A stretch of DNA of 64,000 nucleotides from Candidatus Wallbacteria bacterium (GCA_016213845.1 JACQZN010000056.1:19185-83184); one strand, 5' to 3'; numbered from the stretch's first letter, positions 25,251 to 35,047 are shown. The notes: a model not told the origin generated them from the letters alone. Numbers and translations are program-made.

Positions 25251-26714
25251 ATGTCGAACACCGAAATCCTCCCGGGCCAGCTCTTCATCGGCGGCCAGTG
25301 GCGCGACGCAGCCGCTGGCGAATCCATCGACACCCTCAATCCGGCCACCGGCGAGAAGCTCACCACCTTGGCCGAGGCCGGCGCCGCCGACGTCGACAGT
25401 GCGGTCGCCGCCGCCCGGCAGGCCTTCGAGTCGAAGCCCTGGGCTACCATGGCCGCAGCCGACCGCGGCCGCCTGCTCACCAAGCTCGCCTCGCTCGTCG
25501 AGCGGGATATCGAGAAGCTCGCCCGGCTCGAGACCCTCGACAACGGCAAGCCCATCTTCGAGTCCCGCTATGTCGACATGCCCACCATCGTCGACATCTT
25601 CCACTACTACGCCGGCTGGGCCACCAAGCTCCACGGCGAGACCATCCCCGTCCGCGGCCCCTACCTCAACTACACCCTCCGCGAACCGGTCGGCGTCGTC
25701 GGCGCCATCGTCCCCTGGAACTTCCCACTCCTCCTGGCCTCCTGGAAGCTGGGACCCGCGCTTGCTGCCGGAAACACCGTCGTCCTCAAACCTGCGGAGC
25801 AGACCTCCCTCACCGCCCTGGAGCTCGCCCGGCTCACCGTCGAGGCCGGCTTCCCCCCGGGCGTCGTCAACGTCGTCACCGGCCGCGGCCACGTCACCGG
25901 CGCCGCCCTGGCATCCCACCCGGGCGTCGACAAAGTCGCCTTCACTGGCAGCACCACCACCGGCAAGGCCGTGATGCGAGCCGGCGTAGAGACCTTGAAG
26001 CGCGTCACGCTCGAGCTGGGCGGCAAGTCACCCAACATCGTCCTGGAGGACGCCGACCTCGAAAACGCCGTCAAGGGCGCCTACAACGGCATCTTCTACG
26101 GAAAGGGCGAGGTCTGCGCCGCAGGCTCCCGCCTCTTCGTCCACAAGAAGATCAAGGAGGCGTTCCTCGAGAAGCTCGTCGAGCGTACCAAGAAACTCCT
26201 CCCCGCGGACCCGCTGGACCCGAAAACGCGATTGGGTGCTTTGGTCAGCGCCGCCCAGATGAAAAAGGTCCTCGACTATGTAGAGCTCGGCAAGTCCGAG
26301 GGCAGCCGCCTCGTCACCGGCGGCTCCGCCGTCACCGTCGGAAACGGCAAGGGCTACTTCGTCGCCCCCACCATCTTCGACGGCGTCGCCAACGGCTCGC
26401 GCCTCGCCCAGGAGGAGATCTTCGGCCCCGTCCTCGCCACCATCGAGTTCTCCGACACCGAAGAGGCCATCCGCGCCGCCAACGACAACCCCTACGGCCT
26501 CGCCGCCGCCGTCTGGACCAAGGACATCGCCAAGGCCCACTCCGTCGCCCACCGCTTGCGCGCCGGCACCGTCTGGATCAACTGCTACAACGCCTACGAC
26601 GCGGCCGCTCCCTTCGGCGGCGTCAAGGCCAGCGGCTTCGGCCGCGACCTCGGAATGCACGCCCTCGAGTCCTACACCCAGGTCAAGGACGTCTGGGTCA
26701 ACCTCAAGGACTGA
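25251..26714 (+). CDS. NAD(P)-dependent aldehyde dehydrogenase
   Basis: The 487-residue protein has the full ALDH signature. VPWNFPLLLASWKLGPALAAG binds the cofactor, LKPAEQT follows, E255 in LELGGKSPN is the general base, and C289 in GEVCAAGSR is the nucleophile. EEIFGPVL and a C-terminal GFGRDLG are also present. It follows the hydratase gene by 18 bp and precedes the diiron protein by 19 bp. In this context it probably oxidises a semialdehyde CoA or ring-fission aldehyde, by analogy with the aldehyde dehydrogenase of benzoyl-CoA epoxide pathways. The sequence itself is of the general broad-specificity type. Confidence 0.92.
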   Translation: MSNTEILPGQLFIGGQWRDAAAGESIDTLNPATGEKLTTLAEAGAADVDSAVAAARQAFESKPWATMAAADRGRLLTKLASLVERDIEKLARLETLDNGKPIFESRYVDMPTIVDIFHYYAGWATKLHGETIPVRGPYLNYTLREPVGVVGAIVPWNFPLLLASWKLGPALAAGNTVVLKPAEQTSLTALELARLTVEAGFPPGVVNVVTGRGHVTGAALASHPGVDKVAFTGSTTTGKAVMRAGVETLKRVTLELGGKSPNIVLEDADLENAVKGAYNGIFYGKGEVCAAGSRLFVHKKIKEAFLEKLVERTKKLLPADPLDPKTRLGALVSAAQMKKVLDYVELGKSEGSRLVTGGSAVTVGNGKGYFVAPTIFDGVANGSRLAQEEIFGPVLATIEFSDTEEAIRAANDNPYGLAAAVWTKDIAKAHSVAHRLRAGTVWINCYNAYDAAAPFGGVKASGFGRDLGMHALESYTQVKDVWVNLKD

Positions 26715-26733
26715 CGCGAAGGAGCCGCCTGCC

Positions 26734-27849
26734 ATGGCCAGAATCTCCACCTTCGACGACTGGATCGACCTCTTCGCCGAGTGGCGCAGGGACATCGGCA
26801 TCGATCTCCCCGAGATCGCCAGCTACCCCTTCGAGGCCAAGTACGGCACCCTCAAGTGCTCCGAGATCGAGTACGGCGACTTCCGCGGCCAGCCCAAGTG
26901 GGAGCGCGTCCTGGAAATCCCCGACCAGCGCGTCCGCGACGCCCTCCAGAACCTGATCATCTACCAGGGCGACACCGAGTTCGCCTCCGTCGAGCAGCAG
27001 CGCTACCTCGTCGACACCGCTCCTGGCGAGTACGACCGCTACGCCCTCGTGCGCGTCATGACCGAGGAGATGCGGCACGGCTTCCAGATGTGCCACCTCC
27101 TCGTGAACCACTTCGGCCACTCCGGCAAGATCGAAGCCGCCAAGCAGCTCGAGCGCCGCGCCTTCGCCAACAACCGGCTCCTCGGCGCCTTCAACCAGAT
27201 CGTCGCCAACTGGCTCGACTTCTACACCTACACCGACTTCGTCGACCGCGACGGCAAGTACCAGCTCAACATGCTGAGCACCTCGGCCTTCGCCCCCCTG
27301 GCCCGCTCCATGCTCCCGATGCTCAAGGAGGAGTCCTTCCACCTAGGCACCGGCCACGACGGCATCAAGCGCATCCTCAAGGCCGGCCTCGTCCCCACCG
27401 ACATCATCCAGAAGTATCTGAACAAGTGGATCTCCACGGCGTTCGACCTGTTCGGCGTCGACAACTCCAGCAGCGCCCACTGGTTCTACGTCTGGGGCCT
27501 CAAGGGGCGATTCGACGAGGCCGCCTCCCCGCCCGACCCAGACAAGAGCAAGCTCAACGAGCACAACCGCGAGCTCTACCGCCAGGAGTGCCTCGAGCTC
27601 GTCGGCCAGTTCAACCGTGCCCTCCCCGAGGGCGCGACTCCGCTCGTCGTCCCCGATCTCAAGTTCAACCGAAAGATCGGCCAGTACGCCAGCCAGTGCT
27701 TCACCGTCGACGGACAGCCCGTGGCCCCCGAGCGCTACCCGGAGTACTCCGCGTCCGTGCTCCCCTCCGAGGCCGATCAAGCACGCCTGAAGCCCATCCT
27801 GGCGACCAAGGGTTGGATCGCCGAGAAGCCGATGCCGGCAGCAGCCTGA
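26734..27849 (+). CDS. BoxB/PaaA-like diiron oxygenase component
   Basis: The protein has 371 residues. It carries the four-helix diiron pattern of the phenylacetyl-CoA/benzoyl-CoA epoxidase group: E82 in DTEF, E112-x2-H115 in EEMRH, D162 in NWLDF, and E200-x2-H203 in EESFH. Family members form an epoxide on an aryl-CoA ring using O2 and electrons from a reductase. The protein is shorter than BoxB, and no PaaB-E or BoxA-like reductase is next to it. A GAAGGAG ribosome site precedes the ATG. The neighbouring aldehyde dehydrogenase and hydratases support an aerobic CoA-dependent ring-degradation role, but the substrate is unknown. Confidence 0.8.
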   Translation: MARISTFDDWIDLFAEWRRDIGIDLPEIASYPFEAKYGTLKCSEIEYGDFRGQPKWERVLEIPDQRVRDALQNLIIYQGDTEFASVEQQRYLVDTAPGEYDRYALVRVMTEEMRHGFQMCHLLVNHFGHSGKIEAAKQLERRAFANNRLLGAFNQIVANWLDFYTYTDFVDRDGKYQLNMLSTSAFAPLARSMLPMLKEESFHLGTGHDGIKRILKAGLVPTDIIQKYLNKWISTAFDLFGVDNSSSAHWFYVWGLKGRFDEAASPPDPDKSKLNEHNRELYRQECLELVGQFNRALPEGATPLVVPDLKFNRKIGQYASQCFTVDGQPVAPERYPEYSASVLPSEADQARLKPILATKGWIAEKPMPAAA

Positions 27850-27898
27850 CCCGGCCGGCCCGGCCGGAAGCGGCCCGGCGCACGCCGCCCCAGCCCCC

Positions 27899-28747
27899 AT
27901 GGTCATCGACATCCACGTCCACGTCCAGCCGCTGGAGATGATGAAACCGGCATGCCGCGCCGTCATGGAGGCCAAGCATCCGGACTTCGAGCGCATAGCG
28001 GCGCTGGCCCACGACCCGGCCCGCTTTGTGGCGTTGATGGACGCCGAGGGAATCGGCAGGGTCGGCGTCATCAACTACGTCGCCGAGCGCGTCATGGGCT
28101 TCACCCACGAGGTCAACGACTGGGCCGCCCGCTACGCCCGGGACCATCGCGACCGGCTGCTGCCGTTCGGCTCCATCGATCCCACCAGCGACATCGACGC
28201 GGCGCGGGAGATGGACCGAATCGTGGAGCATCTTCGCCTGGCCGCACTCAAGCTCCACCCGCCCCACCAGCTCTTCCACGCCAACCAGTACCGCCAGGGG
28301 CTCACGGCCCTCGAGACGGTCTACCGGAAGGCCCAGGACGCCCAGCTGCCGGTGATGATCCACACCGGCACCTCCATCTTCCCGGGCGCCCGAAACGTCT
28401 ACGCCGATCCGATGGCCGTCGATGACGTGGCGGTCGACTTCCCCGAGCTGCCGATCATCCTGGCCCATGGCGGCCGGCCGCTCTACATGCAGACAGCCGC
28501 CTTCCTGGTGCGGCGCCACCGGAATGTCTGGATGGACATCTCGGGCATCCCACCTCAGTCGTTGCTCGACTACTTCCCCAGGCTCGAGCAGCTCTCCGAC
28601 CGGGTGCTCTGGGGCTCCGACTGGCCCGGTCCGATGGTGCCCGGGATGGCCGCGAACCTTGGCCGATTCCTTGCGCTGCCATTGTCGGAAGCGGCCCGGC
28701 AGCGCATCCTCCACGAGAACGCCGAGAAGCTCTTCCGGCTCGCCTGA
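27899..28747 (+). CDS. Amidohydrolase-fold metal-dependent hydrolase or decarboxylase
   Basis: The 282-residue TIM-barrel protein belongs to the amidohydrolase-2 group. Metal ligands are H6 and H8 in DIHVHVQ, H155 in MIHTG, H190 in LAHGG and D241 in WGSDWPG. The group includes ACMSD-type decarboxylases, gamma-resorcylate decarboxylase and pyrone dicarboxylate hydrolases, many of which act on aromatic breakdown products. It lies 49 bp after the diiron gene and 11 bp before a second hydratase, so it fits a downstream step in the same pathway. The exact reaction cannot be read from the sequence. Confidence 0.87.
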   Translation: MVIDIHVHVQPLEMMKPACRAVMEAKHPDFERIAALAHDPARFVALMDAEGIGRVGVINYVAERVMGFTHEVNDWAARYARDHRDRLLPFGSIDPTSDIDAAREMDRIVEHLRLAALKLHPPHQLFHANQYRQGLTALETVYRKAQDAQLPVMIHTGTSIFPGARNVYADPMAVDDVAVDFPELPIILAHGGRPLYMQTAAFLVRRHRNVWMDISGIPPQSLLDYFPRLEQLSDRVLWGSDWPGPMVPGMAANLGRFLALPLSEAARQRILHENAEKLFRLA

Positions 28748-28758
28748 TTCGAGGTCCG

Positions 28759-29538
<780 letters not shown>

Positions 29539-29567
29539 CCCGCCCGAAGGCGGAGGGAGCCATCGCG

Positions 29568-29993
29568 ATGGTCAAGCACGAACGCCTGCGCCGCGGCGAG
29601 GAGATGGGCCGCAAGATCGTCGGCAACAAATGGGACCGGCTGGTGGAGGTGTTGCAAGAGACCCACCCCGACATGGCGAAGTACATCGTCGAGTGGGCCT
29701 ACGGCGAGGTCTTCGCGCGCCCGGACCTGGGCTTGAGGGAACGCGAGATCGCCAGCGTGGTTTCGCTCACCATCCTGCGGCTCGGCCCCCAGTTGAAGAC
29801 CCACATCTACGGCGCGCTCAACGTCGGCATCACCGAGCGCGAGCTGATGGAGCTCTTCGTCCACATCGCCATGTTCGTCGGCTTCCCCACGGCACTCTTC
29901 GGAACCCGGATCGCCAAGGACGTCTTCGAGGAGCTCGCCCGAAAGAAAAAGGCCTCCCGGCCCGACGACGGCAAGGAGATCAAACTTCCGTAG
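29568..29993 (+). CDS. Carboxymuconolactone decarboxylase family protein
   Basis: The 141-residue all-helical protein has the CMD pattern: REREIASVVSLTILRLG, then LKTHIYGALNVGITERELMELFVHIAMFVGFP. It lacks the CxxC of AhpD peroxidases and keeps the conserved His in KTHIYGAL, so it is closer to the PcaC decarboxylase branch. A GGAGG ribosome site precedes the ATG at 29568. It closes the operon starting at 24435 and supports a ring-degradation theme, although CMD proteins are also common as generic accessory proteins. Confidence 0.85.
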   Translation: MVKHERLRRGEEMGRKIVGNKWDRLVEVLQETHPDMAKYIVEWAYGEVFARPDLGLREREIASVVSLTILRLGPQLKTHIYGALNVGITERELMELFVHIAMFVGFPTALFGTRIAKDVFEELARKKKASRPDDGKEIKLP

Positions 29994-30110
29994 TCCTGGG
30001 CTGGTCGCAGGGGCAACCTCGCGCCGAATGAGTCGGTAGTAGGGATTGCACCGGGTCGCGACGGCGTCCCGGTCGCGCTTGTTTCCGGCACACAGCCGCA
30101 CGGGCTCTCG

Positions 30111-31478
30111 ATGAAGTCGCTCACCAAACGGATGTCGGGAGGGGGGAAAGCTCAACCCTCGGGTGGGATGGGTGACGAGCTTGCGCAACTGCGGGACCGG
30201 ATCACGGCCCTGGAGGCGCTGCTGCATCGCACGGACCGCCTGGCCCTCGGACAGGCCAAGGAGCTCGAGATCGCTCTGGAGCAGCACGCCCATCGGACGG
30301 TGGCTCTCGCCGATTCGGAGCAACGGCTTCTGCAGCAGACGATGCTGCTCCAGTCCGTGCTGGCTAGCCTGTCCGACGGCGTCGTCGCCGTCGACGCCCA
30401 GGGACACTTCGTGCTCTTCAACCCGGCAGCCGAGCGCCTGGTCGGGCTGGGACCCGTGGACGTCACGCCGGCCCAGTGGAGCGAGCGCTACAGCCTTTTC
30501 CTCGCGGACGGCGTCACGCCCCACCCGTCGGGGGAACTGCCACTGGTGCGCGCCATGCATGGGGAGAGCGTGGACGCCCAGACGGTTTTCGTCAAACGGA
30601 CCGACAGCCGCCGGGGGGCCTGGCTCTCCGTGAGCGCCCGCCCGGTCCTCGACTCCGGCGGAACCGTGACGGGCGCGGTGGCGGTCTTTCACGACATCAC
30701 GGGCGAACGCCTGGCCACCGAGCGGCTCCAGCGCTTCGCCCTGCAGCTGGAGCGCAGCAATCGCGACCTCGAGGACTTCGCCTCCGTCACGTCGCACGAC
30801 CTGCAGGAGCCGCTGCGGAAGATCGAAGCGTTCGCGCAACTGCTATTGCAGGACTTCGGCGAGACCTTTGCCCCGGAGGCCCGTGAATACGTGGACCGCA
30901 TGCGGGGAAGCGCCCGACGCCTGCAATCCCTCATCGGCGACCTTCTCCGCTTCTCCCGCATCTCCAAGGAAGGCGATCAATTCGCCCCAGTCGACCTGAC
31001 CCAAATTGTTCGCGACGTCGTGGGCGACCTCGACATGCGCGTGAAGCAGGTTGGAGCGACGATCGAGCTCGGAGACTTGCCGGTGCTGGATGCGGATCCC
31101 ACCCAGATCTATCTGCTGTTCCAGAACCTGATCGGCAACGCGCTCAAGTTCCACCGCCCCGGGAAAGCGCCCCGCATCCGCGTGCACGGCCGCGTCCTCG
31201 TTGCGCCGGCGTCTGCCGGCGAGTCGACCTCTCTGGCCGGCCTGTGTGAAGTCGCCGTCGAGGACAACGGCATCGGCTTCCCGCCCGAGCAACAGGAGCG
31301 CATGTTCAGCATCTTCCAGCGCCTCCACAACCGCGCGCAGTACGAGGGCTCGGGGATCGGCCTGGCCATCTGCCGCCGCATCGCCGAGCGCCACGGCGGC
31401 GCCATCGCCGCCCACGGCCACCCCGGCGAGGGCGCCACCTTCGTCGTGACTCTTCCCCTGCGCCACCCCTCATTCTAG
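30111..31478 (+). CDS. PAS-domain sensor histidine kinase
   Basis: The protein has 455 residues. An N-terminal coiled segment (about 20-75) precedes a PAS domain (about 78-195). A dimerisation/phosphoacceptor domain follows with H229 in TSHDLQEPLRKI, the phytochrome-like HisKA form. The ATPase domain has NLIGNALKF (N box), VEDNGIGF (G1) and GSGIGLAICRR (G2). There is no signal peptide or membrane segment, so it is cytosolic. No response regulator is adjacent. The upstream gap 29994-30110 holds nothing notable. Confidence 0.93.
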   Translation: MKSLTKRMSGGGKAQPSGGMGDELAQLRDRITALEALLHRTDRLALGQAKELEIALEQHAHRTVALADSEQRLLQQTMLLQSVLASLSDGVVAVDAQGHFVLFNPAAERLVGLGPVDVTPAQWSERYSLFLADGVTPHPSGELPLVRAMHGESVDAQTVFVKRTDSRRGAWLSVSARPVLDSGGTVTGAVAVFHDITGERLATERLQRFALQLERSNRDLEDFASVTSHDLQEPLRKIEAFAQLLLQDFGETFAPEAREYVDRMRGSARRLQSLIGDLLRFSRISKEGDQFAPVDLTQIVRDVVGDLDMRVKQVGATIELGDLPVLDADPTQIYLLFQNLIGNALKFHRPGKAPRIRVHGRVLVAPASAGESTSLAGLCEVAVEDNGIGFPPEQQERMFSIFQRLHNRAQYEGSGIGLAICRRIAERHGGAIAAHGHPGEGATFVVTLPLRHPSF

Positions 31479-31510
31479 GCCACCTCCACGGTGCTCCAGC
31501 CCGCCCCGCA

Positions 31511-31539
31511 GGCCCCGGGGCGTGCCTGTAGCCGGGGCC
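31511..31539. repeat. Small inverted repeat, degenerate copy of the neighbouring hairpin
   Basis: GGCCCCGG (31511-31518) and CCGGGGCC (31532-31539) are perfect inverted arms around 13 bases. The body CCGGGGCGTGCCTGTAGCCGG resembles the arm of the 31545 hairpin, so it may be a decayed copy of the same element. Confidence 0.55.
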
Positions 31540-31544
31540 TAGAT

Positions 31545-31605
31545 CCCGTGGCGTCTACCTGTACCGGGTTTTCACCGAAAACCCGGTACAGGTAGACGCC
31601 ACGGG
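31545..31605. repeat. Perfect 28-bp inverted repeat with a 5-base loop
   Basis: The arms 31545-31572 and 31578-31605 are exact reverse complements and the loop is CACCG. The outer end is CCCGTGGCG and the inner end CGGGTTTT. In either transcript it would form a very stable hairpin between the histidine kinase and the next gene. There is no T-run outside the stem. A partial single-arm relative lies at 38731-38752. Confidence 0.95.
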
Positions 31606-31612
31606 TTTTCCA

Positions 31613-31633
31613 CCCTGAGCCTGTCGGAGGATG
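31613..31633. repeat. Short dispersed palindromic repeat (CCTGAGCCTGTCGGAGGATG type)
   Basis: This closely resembles 58261-58281 and 58953-58973. I know this CCTGAGC-TGTCGAAGGA sequence as a widespread bacterial intergenic repeat. The remainder of the 31479-31734 gap holds the two hairpins listed and no gene. Confidence 0.6.
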
Positions 31634-31734
31634 TACGGCCAAGGCCACGCGTTCTCACGCACCGAGCGCGTCTTGCCGATGAGTCGAGGGGACTAACCCG
31701 GCCCTCCCGGGCCGCGGAGCCGATCTCTGCAAAG

Positions 31735-32931
31735 ATGTCCAATACAGGCACGTTCTGGAGCGTCATGTTCTGCATGGAGGGCGGCGCGCCGCGGGATGCG
31801 CTGGTCGCCGCCTTCGAGCCTCCAGTGCACGCGCAGGCGATCGACCCCGAGGACGACGTGCTCGGCCTGCTCGCCCACGCCAGCCCCGATCTGCTCCTCT
31901 TCGCCTCGCCCACCGGCGCCAACCTAGGCCTGCTCAAGAGCATCCGGGCCGGCCAGCCCGGTCTGGCCATCGTTGCGCTGGCCCTAGGCTCCACCCTGGC
32001 GTCGGAGGGCTTCCTGGAGCGGTTGGGCGAGCTGGCAGTGACGCGCTTCATCGAGCTGCCGATCGACGCCGCCGAGCTCCGCCGCCGTGTCGTGAGCTTC
32101 CTGGACCACTGCCACGGCGCCTCGGCCGCTCTCGCTTCGCCCAAGCGCCTCTTCCGTGCTGGCGAGCTCGTCTTCATGGAAAACGACCTGGCTCGGGAGT
32201 GCTACCTTCTGAACACCGGGCGTGTCCAGCTGGCGCGAGCGCTCAATCGAAACACTCTCAGCCCCATCGCCGCCATCGAGCCGGGTTCCGTCTTCGGCGA
32301 ATCGGCCCTCCTGGAGGGGGAGCGCCGCAGCTGCACCGCCGTCGCTCTGGAAGACTCCATCGCCACGGCCTTGACCTGCGACACCTTCCCGCACGTGATG
32401 CGCGCCCTGCCCGCCTTCGCGCTCGAGCTGCTCGACCTCTTCATACGGCGCCTCTCCGAGTCGCGCCGACGCGCGGATCCCACCGCGTCCCCCGACGACG
32501 AAGACTGGCTCCACCGCGAGGCGGCCCATTTCTCCGCGCGTCCTGTTCCCCCACTGGAGCCCGACCAGATGGAGTTAGAACCCGGCGAGGTGCTCGCAAT
32601 GCCCGGTTCCTCCCCTCAGGCCCTCTACTGGATCGTCGACGGCCAGATTCTGGTCGAGTCTCATGCCATCGGCTCGCTCGAGCCCCCCTCGGCATCGGTG
32701 CTCGGCGCGGACAGCCCGGTCGGCGAGGTCGCCTTTCTGACCGGAGACGTGCTCGACGTCGGCGCGGTTGCGGCAACACGCTCGAGAGTGTCGGTCATAC
32801 CTCGCGAGCGGTTCGTCGCAACGATCGCCAGCCGGCCCGACATCGTGTTGAAGCTCGTCCAGAGCCTGGCCTTGCGGTGTCGCGTCCTCGACGAATCCCT
32901 CGGAAGCCGGGCGGTTTTCGAGCTGGCCTGA
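31735..32931 (+). CDS. Protein with receiver-like region and two cyclic-nucleotide-binding-like domains
   Basis: The protein has 398 residues. The first about 125 residues look like a degenerate receiver fold (PDLLLFASPTGANLGL, then VTRFIELPID) without a clear phosphoacceptor Asp. Two cNMP-binding-like beta-roll domains follow, about 135-245 (GSVFGESALLEGERRSCTAVA) and about 270-385 (LGADSPVGEVAFLTG). The classical Arg-Thr/Ser-Ala phosphate cassette is recognisable only in the first (ERRSCTAVA) and is weak in the second. No output domain is present. It lies 25 bp before the degenerate PilB-like gene, so the two are likely partners. Confidence 0.78.
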   Translation: MSNTGTFWSVMFCMEGGAPRDALVAAFEPPVHAQAIDPEDDVLGLLAHASPDLLLFASPTGANLGLLKSIRAGQPGLAIVALALGSTLASEGFLERLGELAVTRFIELPIDAAELRRRVVSFLDHCHGASAALASPKRLFRAGELVFMENDLARECYLLNTGRVQLARALNRNTLSPIAAIEPGSVFGESALLEGERRSCTAVALEDSIATALTCDTFPHVMRALPAFALELLDLFIRRLSESRRRADPTASPDDEDWLHREAAHFSARPVPPLEPDQMELEPGEVLAMPGSSPQALYWIVDGQILVESHAIGSLEPPSASVLGADSPVGEVAFLTGDVLDVGAVAATRSRVSVIPRERFVATIASRPDIVLKLVQSLALRCRVLDESLGSRAVFELA

Positions 32932-32956
32932 AGCCAGGAGCGGCGGAGCAGTCCCC

Positions 32957-34627
32957 ATGACCAAGCCCGACATTCTCGCCCGGCTCAAGCAGGCAGGTCG
33001 GCTCAAGCCGGCCGACTTCGCACGGATCTCTCAATGGCTCGAGGAGCACCCAGGCGGCTCCGAGGACGCACTCTTCGAGCTGTCGCTGTTCCCCGAGACC
33101 GAGCTGGCCTACTACCTCTGCGAAACCTACGACCTGCCGTTCGTCAGCCTCGACCGGGTCGAAGTGCCGCCGCGAGCGCTGAAGCTGCTGGGGATGGACC
33201 GCCTCGAAGCAGACTCGATGGTGCCGTTGCGTCTCGATTCCCATGCGCTCGTGCTGGCTGTGGCCAACCCGGCGCGCCTGCCCGATCTGACGCCGCTGGC
33301 CGAGTACTTCCAGTGCCCCATCCGACTGGTCGTCGCCACGCGCTGCGAGATCCGGGCCGTGCTGGGCCGGCTGCGCGCGCGCTCTGAACGCTCGGCTTCT
33401 GCCCTGGAGATACCCCAGACCGCCGCCCAGACGAGCGATACCGACATGATGCGCCTTCTGGGGCGTGTCCTGCTGGAGGCCTCGCGGGGCCACGCGACTC
33501 GGGTCCACGTGAACCCTGGCGCCGAGGGGCTGGAACTGAGGTTTCGCCGGGACGGACTCCTGGAGGACCGGCTCATCGCCTTGGCGCAAGCCGACCAGGT
33601 CCGTCTGGTCGACCTCGTGAAGCGGCTGGCCGGCCTCGACGTCAAGGACAGGCGCACGCCGCGCTCCGGCCGCATGCGCCTGCCGGTCGGGGACCGCGAG
33701 GACAAGCGGGACCTCACCCTTCACGTCGCCTGCGCGCCCACGCTGGCCGGCGAACGGGTGACCTTGTCGGTCGTCGAGGTGCCGGAGCTCGTGCCTTCGC
33801 TCGAGCAGCTCGGCTTCTCGGGCGCGCCCCTGGCGCGGCTGCGCGGGCTTCTGCAGAGTCCGGCGGGTGGACTGCTCCTGGTCGCAGGCCCGTCCAGGAG
33901 CGGGCGAAGCACCACGCTGCGCGCAGCCGTGGGTCAGCTCCCCGCTGATCGTCTGGCCGTCTTCAGCGTCGAGGACCCGGTGGAGCAGCGGCTGCCAGGC
34001 GTCAACCAGATGCAAGTCGAAGGCGCGACGGCCTCGGTGCCCGGACTGATCCGCGCCGCCGTCGAGCAGGACGCGGACGTCGTGATGGTCCATGCGCTCG
34101 CCGATGCGGAATCGGCCAGCCAGGCTCTCTCGACCGCATTCGGCGGTCGGTTCGTACTCGCGGGCCTGACAGCGATGGACGCGGCGTCGGCAATCCAGGC
34201 TCTCTTCGCCTTGGGCGCGGACCCTTTCCTTCTGGGCAGCTCGCTCCGCGCCGTGGTGGCGCAGCGGCTTGTCCGACGGCTATGCGAGGCGTGTCGCAGA
34301 CCCGTGTATCGCATGCCGGAAGAGGTCGTTCGGCTCAAGGACCGGCTTCACCTGTCCGGGACCACGCTCTTCGAGCCCACTGGATGCGGCGCCTGCGGCT
34401 ATCGGGGCTACTGCGGCCGAATGGCGATCCACGAGGTCCTCACGGCCACTCCCCAGCTCGCCCTTGCCCTGCAGGAGCGCATCGCTGCCGCGGAGCTGAC
34501 CCGCCTGCTGGAGAGCACTGGCCACCGCACGCTTCTTCACGATGGGTTCTCCAAGGCACTGGAAGGGAGAACAACTTTTCACGAAGTGCAGAGGGTTGTG
34601 GCCACGATCGCCCCGGGCGTGGTTTGA
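32957..34627 (+). CDS. GspE/PilB-like ATPase with degenerate catalytic motifs
   Basis: The 556-residue protein has the layout of type II secretion and type IV pilus assembly ATPases: an N-terminal MshEN-like domain (about 1-140), an N2 domain, a RecA-like domain and a metal-binding four-cysteine segment (CEAC and CGACGYRGYCG). Key catalytic residues are replaced. Walker A reads GPSRSGRSTT with R317 in place of the Lys. The Walker B region reads VMVHALAD (H379-A380 for the usual Gly-Glu). The His box reads LAGLTAMDA with T405 for His. The whole frame is intact, so this looks like a maintained pseudo-ATPase, perhaps regulatory and c-di-GMP-sensing through the MshEN region. Confidence 0.85.
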   Translation: MTKPDILARLKQAGRLKPADFARISQWLEEHPGGSEDALFELSLFPETELAYYLCETYDLPFVSLDRVEVPPRALKLLGMDRLEADSMVPLRLDSHALVLAVANPARLPDLTPLAEYFQCPIRLVVATRCEIRAVLGRLRARSERSASALEIPQTAAQTSDTDMMRLLGRVLLEASRGHATRVHVNPGAEGLELRFRRDGLLEDRLIALAQADQVRLVDLVKRLAGLDVKDRRTPRSGRMRLPVGDREDKRDLTLHVACAPTLAGERVTLSVVEVPELVPSLEQLGFSGAPLARLRGLLQSPAGGLLLVAGPSRSGRSTTLRAAVGQLPADRLAVFSVEDPVEQRLPGVNQMQVEGATASVPGLIRAAVEQDADVVMVHALADAESASQALSTAFGGRFVLAGLTAMDAASAIQALFALGADPFLLGSSLRAVVAQRLVRRLCEACRRPVYRMPEEVVRLKDRLHLSGTTLFEPTGCGACGYRGYCGRMAIHEVLTATPQLALALQERIAAAELTRLLESTGHRTLLHDGFSKALEGRTTFHEVQRVVATIAPGVV

Positions 34628-34637
34628 TTTGTATGAC

Positions 34638-35033
34638 ATGCGTCAGGAACTGTCGGAGCGATTCCTCCAGCTTGTCCAGGATGCCCGCGCGCGCGTCCGT
34701 GAGGTGAACGCACTGGAGCTGGCGGCGGGTCCATCCTCGGACTCACGGCCGCTTCACATCGTCGACATCCGCGACGAATCCGCCTGGGCCAGCGGCCATA
34801 TCGCCGGTGCCGAGCGCATCGGCCGTGAGCTGCTGGAGCGCGACATGCGCGACCGCATCGAGCTTCAGAACTCCCACATCGTCATCTGTAGCGGCAGTGG
34901 CCTGCGCAGCATCCTGGTCGCCGACGTTCTCACGCGTATGGGCTTCACGCGGGTCGCGTCCCTGGCGGGCGGCTTCAACGCTTGGCGCGCCGCCGGCCTC
35001 CCCGTGGTAGTCGACACCACGAGCGAGCGCTAA
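34638..35033 (+). CDS. Rhodanese-like sulfurtransferase
   Basis: The protein has 131 residues. It has a single rhodanese domain with IVDIRDESAWASGHIAGA, the catalytic C84 in ICSGSGLRS, and LAGGFNAWRAAGLPV near the end. The active-site loop has the usual six-residue form. It starts 10 bp after the degenerate ATPase gene and probably shares its transcript. The function may be persulfide transfer or protein-thiol signalling. The frame is open further upstream to 34542, but that part overlaps the ATPase gene in another frame. Confidence 0.9.
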   Translation: MRQELSERFLQLVQDARARVREVNALELAAGPSSDSRPLHIVDIRDESAWASGHIAGAERIGRELLERDMRDRIELQNSHIVICSGSGLRSILVADVLTRMGFTRVASLAGGFNAWRAAGLPVVVDTTSER

Positions 35034-35047
35034 CCCCCCGGCGGCAG

